Of a stretch of DNA of 9,335 nt, positions 5,771 to 9,335 are shown one piece after another. The notes beneath the pieces are model-generated. The model worked only from the letters and a program-made list of their open reading frames with translations. It had not been told where the DNA came from and did no database searches. Each line of letters opens with the position of its first letter. Position 1 is the first letter of the stretch. This DNA comes from Anaerolineales bacterium. GTDB lineage: Bacteria > Chloroflexota > Anaerolineae > Anaerolineales > Villigracilaceae. The stretch is from positions 1 to 9,335 of the forward strand of contig JADLCG010000082.1 in the NCBI GenBank assembly GCA_020847355.1, written 5' to 3'. Made by a program: the position numbers and the translations under genes.

Positions 5771-6481
5771 ATGGATTCATTAATTCAAAACGCAAAAAAT
5801 CTTTTCAACGTGCAACTCACCGGCGGGCAGATTGCGGCTTTACAGGTTTATGAAAAAGAACTGATCGAGTGGAATCAAAAATTCAATTTAACCGCCATCC
5901 GCGATTCCGAATCCATCCGCGTGAAGCACTTTCTCGATTCGTATTCCTGCGTGTTGGCTTGGAAGACGACTCCCCCACTGCGCTTGATTGATATAGGCAC
6001 TGGCGCGGGGTTTCCGGGCATCCCCTTAAAAATTATCTACCCCGCTATGCAGGTAGTCTTGGTTGAATCGGTCGGTAAAAAAGTCGCATTCTGCCAGCAC
6101 GTCATCAACAAACTTAGACTGCAAGATATTCAAGCGCTTCAAGCCCGCGCCGAAGATCTTGGTCAGAAATCGGAACACCGCGAAAAATATGATTGGGCAA
6201 TCGCCCGCGCAGTGGCGCAGCTTAATGTCTTGAGCGAATATCTTTTGCCTTTGGTGAAAATCGGCGGACACGCGCTCGCGCAAAAAGGCGAAAGCGGACC
6301 CGCCGAAGCGCAGTCCGCTGAAAAAGCAATTCACATTTTAGGCGGGAAACTCAAACAAATGCTTCCCGTTCACCTGCCCGGCGTAGCGGACGAGCGCTTT
6401 CTGGCGTTGATTGAAAAAGTCGCCGCCACGCCTAAAAATTATCCGCGCAAGGCGGGCATCCCGGCAAAGACTCCGCTCTAA
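5771..6481 (+). CDS. rsmG: 16S rRNA (guanine-527 N7) methyltransferase
   Basis: RsmG (GidB) transfers a methyl group from S-adenosylmethionine to N7 of G527 in 16S rRNA, in the cytoplasm. The protein is 236 aa, a normal length. Visible motifs are WNQKFNLTAI (34-43), the SAM-binding loop D74-I-G-T-G-A-G-F-P-G, LVESVGKKVAFC, ARAEDLG, ARAVA (R146 region) and the typical end YPRKAGIPAKTPL (224-236). Loss of this enzyme is known in other bacteria to give low-level streptomycin resistance. The ATG at 5771 is chosen because in-frame codons further upstream would lie in the terminator and promoter, and the family normally starts 30-35 residues before the WN..FNLTA motif. Expression should be independent of the upstream genes because of the terminator at 5709-5742. 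The gene converges on recF with a single base between the stops, and no terminator lies in that junction. Confidence 0.96.
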   Translation: MDSLIQNAKNLFNVQLTGGQIAALQVYEKELIEWNQKFNLTAIRDSESIRVKHFLDSYSCVLAWKTTPPLRLIDIGTGAGFPGIPLKIIYPAMQVVLVESVGKKVAFCQHVINKLRLQDIQALQARAEDLGQKSEHREKYDWAIARAVAQLNVLSEYLLPLVKIGGHALAQKGESGPAEAQSAEKAIHILGGKLKQMLPVHLPGVADERFLALIEKVAATPKNYPRKAGIPAKTPL

Positions 6482-6482
6482 A

Positions 6483-7688
6483 TTATTTTCGCGGGCGCAC
6501 AACGCCGCCGCTCACATCCCAAATTTCCGAGCGCGCAATAAAATCATTGACAAACAAACTTGTATCCGTAGTCGTAAATAAAACCTGCTCGCCGCGATTG
6601 ACATACTTCAGCAAATCGGCGCGGCGATTCAAATCCAATTCCGCCATCACTTCATCCAGCAAAATCACGGGGCACTCGCCAGAGCGTTCTTTCATCCATT
6701 CCACTTCCGCAAGTTTCAACGCGAGCAAAGTTGTGCGCAACTGTCCGCGTGAGCCGTAATTCCCCACATCCGCCTTGTTGATCAGAAAACGCAAATCATC
6801 GCGGTGCGGGCCAATCGTCGTTACGCCGCGCGCAATTTCTTCAGCGCGCAGACTCTTTAATTTTTCAAGAAAGCCATTTTGAATTTCATCTAATTCAATT
6901 CCCGAACGATCAATCGCGGTATCAAGTTTCAAACCAAATTGCCCGTTTGGTTTGGGTAGCGGATCATAAGCGGGTTCATAGGCGAGGCGCAAAATTTCAG
7001 TTCCGCGAGTCAACTCGTGATGGATGCGCGAAGCGAAGCGCTCAATCTCTTGCACGGCTTGGATTCTCCACAAGATGATTTGCGCGCCAAATTTGACCAA
7101 CGTCTCATCCCACGCTTGAAGTTGGTTGCGGTTTCCTCCATTTTCATTCAACGCTTTGAGGAGCGCATTCCGCTGAGCCAAGGCTTGTCCGTACTCGCTT
7201 AAAACGCGCGCATACGCCGGAATGGTCTGCGCCAGCGCCAAATTGAGATAACGGCGGCGCTCTTCGGGCCCGCCTTCAATAATCTGCGACATTTGCGGAA
7301 CAAAAATCACCGCATTGAAATGACCGATGATATCGCTGGCATGGCGCTTAACGCCGTCCAACAAAATCTCTTTACGCAGTCTTTGTCCGTTCACGCCGCT
7401 GGGTTCAAGGATCAAACGAACTTCCAAACGATGCTTCGTTTTGCCGCGCTGATAATCCGCAACCAAGCGCGTCACCGCCAATGAATTTTTAGCCTCATGG
7501 AAATTGATAATTTGCCGCTCGGCATGAGTCTGAAAAGAAGTGAACGCGGCCAAGAAGTAAATCGCTTCAAGGACAGAAGTTTTTCCTTGCGCATTACTGC
7601 CAACCAGCAAAACCGTCTGTTGCGGAATTTCCACATCCAGACGGGCGAGACTGCGAAAGTTGGTGAGCGAGAGATGTTTGAGATACAT
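6483..7688 (-). CDS. recF: DNA replication and repair protein RecF
   Basis: RecF is an SMC-like ATPase that acts with RecO and RecR to load RecA at single-strand gaps. The protein is 401 aa, near the upper end of the usual range. The N-terminus MYLKHLSLTNFRSL is typical. Walker A is G30-S-N-A-Q-G-K-T, followed by SVLEAIYFLA. GPHRDD is at 293-298, the ABC signature SRGQLR at 313-318, and Walker B with the catalytic acid at LLDEVMAELD (D345, E346). All key residues are present, so the gene looks functional. It lies 18 bases after the def stop on the same strand, probably in one transcript with def. Those 18 bases hold no Shine-Dalgarno sequence, so translation may rely on reinitiation. It is not beside dnaA or dnaN within this window, unlike the classical arrangement. 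Confidence 0.96.
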   Translation of the reverse strand: MYLKHLSLTNFRSLARLDVEIPQQTVLLVGSNAQGKTSVLEAIYFLAAFTSFQTHAERQIINFHEAKNSLAVTRLVADYQRGKTKHRLEVRLILEPSGVNGQRLRKEILLDGVKRHASDIIGHFNAVIFVPQMSQIIEGGPEERRRYLNLALAQTIPAYARVLSEYGQALAQRNALLKALNENGGNRNQLQAWDETLVKFGAQIILWRIQAVQEIERFASRIHHELTRGTEILRLAYEPAYDPLPKPNGQFGLKLDTAIDRSGIELDEIQNGFLEKLKSLRAEEIARGVTTIGPHRDDLRFLINKADVGNYGSRGQLRTTLLALKLAEVEWMKERSGECPVILLDEVMAELDLNRRADLLKYVNRGEQVLFTTTDTSLFVNDFIARSEIWDVSGGVVRPRK

Positions 7689-7706
7689 GGAGTCGCAGTG
7701 CGTAAT

Positions 7707-8234
7707 TTAATCCAGCGCTACTTCTTCGTCTTCTTGCGGTTTCCAAACGCGCACGGCTTTATCCGTAAACATCACGCCGTTCAAATGATCAATCTCATGC
7801 TGGAAGATGCGCGCCATCCAGCCGTCTAGTTTTAGCTTGAGCGGTTGTCCATGCCGATTGAGCGCTTTGACCTGAATTGCGGCGTGTCTTTCCACCTCGC
7901 CCAACAGCCCGGGGATGGAAAGACAACCCTCCACGCCCATTACTTTTTCATCCGAAACTTTGGTGATTTCAGGGTTAATGATGACGTACAATTTTTTGGG
8001 TTTTGGCGGAGCGTCCTCATTTTCTTCATCATCCTCTTGTTCCGCGTATTCAATCACCGCCAATTGCATGGGCAAATTGATTTGCGGCGCGGCCAGCCCT
8101 ACCCCAGGCGCGTCGCGCATGGTTTCAATCATATCGTCAATTAAAGTTTGCAGGTCTTTATCAAATTTTGTGACTGGTTTTGCCTTGCGCCGTAAAATCG
8201 GCTCGGGTAAAAAAATAATCTCGCGTAATGCCAT
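7707..8234 (-). CDS. def: Peptide deformylase
   Basis: Def removes the formyl group from the N-terminal methionine of new proteins, using a metal ion in the cytoplasm. Numbered from the ATG at 8234 it is 175 aa. The three defining motifs are intact: G44-V-G-L-A-A-P-Q51, E102-G-C-L-S106 (metal ligand C104) and H146-E-I-D-H150. Between the strands LAVIEY and YVIINPEI is an acidic then Pro/Lys-rich insert (about 64-81, EQEDDEENEDAPPKPKK), probably a surface loop. The ATG at 8240 would add two residues, but TAGGA (8245-8241) touches it directly and stands an ideal 6 bases before the ATG at 8234, so I prefer the shorter form. recF follows 18 bases downstream. The 3' neighbour on the far side (PH-domain gene) ends about 100 bases upstream, after which comes a small hairpin. 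Confidence 0.95.
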   Translation of the reverse strand: MALREIIFLPEPILRRKAKPVTKFDKDLQTLIDDMIETMRDAPGVGLAAPQINLPMQLAVIEYAEQEDDEENEDAPPKPKKLYVIINPEITKVSDEKVMGVEGCLSIPGLLGEVERHAAIQVKALNRHGQPLKLKLDGWMARIFQHEIDHLNGVMFTDKAVRVWKPQEDEEVALD

Positions 8235-8240
8235 ATTCAT

Positions 8241-8245
8241 TCCTA
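8241..8245 (-). promoter_or_regulatory. Shine-Dalgarno TAGGA deciding the def start
   Basis: On the minus strand TAGGA directly abuts the ATG at 8240 (no spacer) and lies 6 bases before the in-frame ATG at 8234. The spacing supports the second ATG as the true start. The stretch upstream (8246-8270) is very AT-rich and could hold a -10 box, but I cannot pick one confidently. Confidence 0.55.
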
Positions 8246-8311
8246 TTCGTTATTTTTAATTATTAACTCGCCTTAAGCGCTTTATTCGTAGCAATATTTA
8301 TGTTGCCCGAA

Positions 8312-8333
8312 ACTGCAAGCTGAATCTTGCAGT
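8312..8333 (-). terminator. Possible weak terminator hairpin after the PH-domain gene
   Basis: Read on the minus strand, ACTGCAAG, a six-base loop ATTCAG, and CTTGCAGT form a perfect 8-base stem three bases after the stop codon of the PH-domain gene. Only three T bases follow (TTTCGGG), so it is a poor intrinsic terminator. It may instead protect the mRNA end or reduce read-through into def. Confidence 0.4.
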
Positions 8334-8336
8334 GCA

Positions 8337-9335
8337 TTAAAAGAAATCTCCGCCGCCATCCATGCTTTGATCCAAACCCTGGGCGTCGTCTTCTGAAAGC
8401 TCCAAGCCCAATCCGCCGTCTTCTTCATCATTTTCAGATTCAAGTTTTTGAACGGCGACTAGCTCCGGCGCATTTTTTGCCTTAATATCAAACTCCGCTA
8501 AATTTTGATGATACGCCGCGATCCAAGTCGCAAAGCGCTCGCGGTCGGCGCTGCCCGCGCTTTCGTTTTTCTTTGCAATCCGCACCATGCGCCGCCGATT
8601 AATATCGGACTGCACGCCCGCCGGATCAATTACGTCGTCAAAAGAAAGCTGATTGCCGCCAACTGAAATATGCACCGTGCCATAATTGAAAAAGTAAGCG
8701 ATAAAGCCGTCGCGTTTATAAGAAATGCTCAAAATACTTTCAATCTGAGCGGCGCGGCGTTCTTCCTTTCCAAAGGGCTTACGATCAATATCAAAAATCT
8801 CGTCGTCGGTGATCATAAAAACGTCGTTCTTCCAATCCGTATATTCGTACCATAACCAAAACGCGATGGGCATCATCAGCAAAACCAACGTCAGGCTAAG
8901 CGCATCCGGTCGCATTGCCCCATTGGCGTTCGGTTCAAAGAACGCGCGTTCTGGGGATTGGATCAAAAAGCTAAGTCTCCAAAAAATCAGGGCGAATATG
9001 CCAAACAACGCGAACACCGGCTTCCAAGCTTGTTGAAGCAGAATGATCCAATGTTTGCGATACGTGACCGTGCCGCCGTCTTCCAGGCGGAGTTTGAATA
9101 AATCGGAAATCGCCAAAACCCACAGCGGAGTCTGGGCGATCTTTTCTTCATCCGCCGGAACGACTGGCGGCAAAGGCGGGAGTTCTTTCTTCTCCACCGG
9201 CAAACCCAATTTTTGACGAATCGTATTCTTCATCACATCCTGCTGAGAAACGTTCGTCACCATCTTCGTGCGCTCCCAATATTCGCGGATCATATCGGCG
9301 GCTTGCGCGGGATGATCCACATCGTCAAAAGCCAC
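8337..9335 (-). CDS. Membrane protein with bacterial PH-like (bPH/DUF304) domain, N-terminus outside window
   Basis: The C-terminal 332 residues or so of a larger protein; the GTG at the window edge is almost certainly internal because the frame is open to the border. Numbering from that edge: residues 2-20 (AFDDVDHPAQAADMIREYW) look like the end of a first PH-like domain, then comes a charged linker with PPLPPVVP. Two membrane helices lie at about 97-120 and 145-163, and a PH-like domain at about 170-245 (DVFMITDDEIFDIDR...RRAAQIESILSISYKRDGFIAYFFNYGTVHISVGGNQLSFDDVIDP). The protein ends in a highly acidic Gly/Asp/Glu tail with GGGDFF last. The role of such proteins is not known. I recall Anaerolineae homologues with an N-terminal cyclic-nucleotide-binding domain, but that part is not visible here. 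It is the upstream neighbour of def on the same strand, about 100 bases away and separated by a weak hairpin. Confidence 0.75.
   Translation of the reverse strand: MAFDDVDHPAQAADMIREYWERTKMVTNVSQQDVMKNTIRQKLGLPVEKKELPPLPPVVPADEEKIAQTPLWVLAISDLFKLRLEDGGTVTYRKHWIILLQQAWKPVFALFGIFALIFWRLSFLIQSPERAFFEPNANGAMRPDALSLTLVLLMMPIAFWLWYEYTDWKNDVFMITDDEIFDIDRKPFGKEERRAAQIESILSISYKRDGFIAYFFNYGTVHISVGGNQLSFDDVIDPAGVQSDINRRRMVRIAKKNESAGSADRERFATWIAAYHQNLAEFDIKAKNAPELVAVQKLESENDEEDGGLGLELSEDDAQGLDQSMDGGGDFF

Noticed and set aside
1..9335. Defence system, CRISPR array, toxin-antitoxin pair, prophage or mobile element
   Set aside because: No repeat array, recombinase, transposase, nuclease or small gene pair is visible. 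The genes are housekeeping or transport genes with uniform base use.

Overview
The window reads as a chromosomal stretch from a free-living bacterium. The most likely source is an uncultured member of the Chloroflexota, class Anaerolineae. That assignment is inference. It rests on protein style (a MalG-like permease with a long external loop, a membrane-bound PH-domain protein with an acidic tail), two promoters placed directly against start codons, and moderate GC content. No 16S gene or other decisive marker is present. I see no tRNA, rRNA, CRISPR array, insertion sequence, phage gene or attachment site, and gene density is high.

Plus strand, left part (1-2694): the 3' end of a MalF/UgpA-type sugar ABC permease, then a complete MalG-type permease, then a multi-membrane-pass GT-C glycosyltransferase resembling the PIG-V family. 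They are separated by 1-2 bases and look like one operon: two halves of a carbohydrate uptake channel plus a membrane sugar transferase. The sugar is not readable from the sequence.

Plus strand, middle (2757-5702): coaBC (two steps of coenzyme A synthesis), a calcineurin-like metallophosphoesterase that starts at the coaBC stop, and a DUF4349 lipoprotein with a C-terminal membrane anchor. This block begins at a TATAAT box only 9 bases before the coaBC ATG and ends at a strong rho-independent terminator (5709-5742). rsmG (16S rRNA G527 methyltransferase) follows, driven by an extended -10 box 6 bases before its ATG. Both coaBC and rsmG therefore look leaderless or nearly so.

Minus strand, right part (6483-9335): recF, def (peptide deformylase) and the C-terminal part of a PH-domain membrane protein, transcribed right to left. 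recF converges on rsmG with one base between the stop codons. A small hairpin lies after the PH-domain gene and before def.

Most of this is housekeeping, and I found no convincing evidence of a wholly new multi-gene system. The points most worth a second look are the paired active-site substitutions in the CoaC half of CoaBC (Asn to Asp and Cys to Ser), the terminator joined to a leaderless promoter before rsmG, the inverted repeat around the coaBC -10 box, the large external loops in the permease and glycosyltransferase, and the repeated PH-like ending in the right-edge protein.
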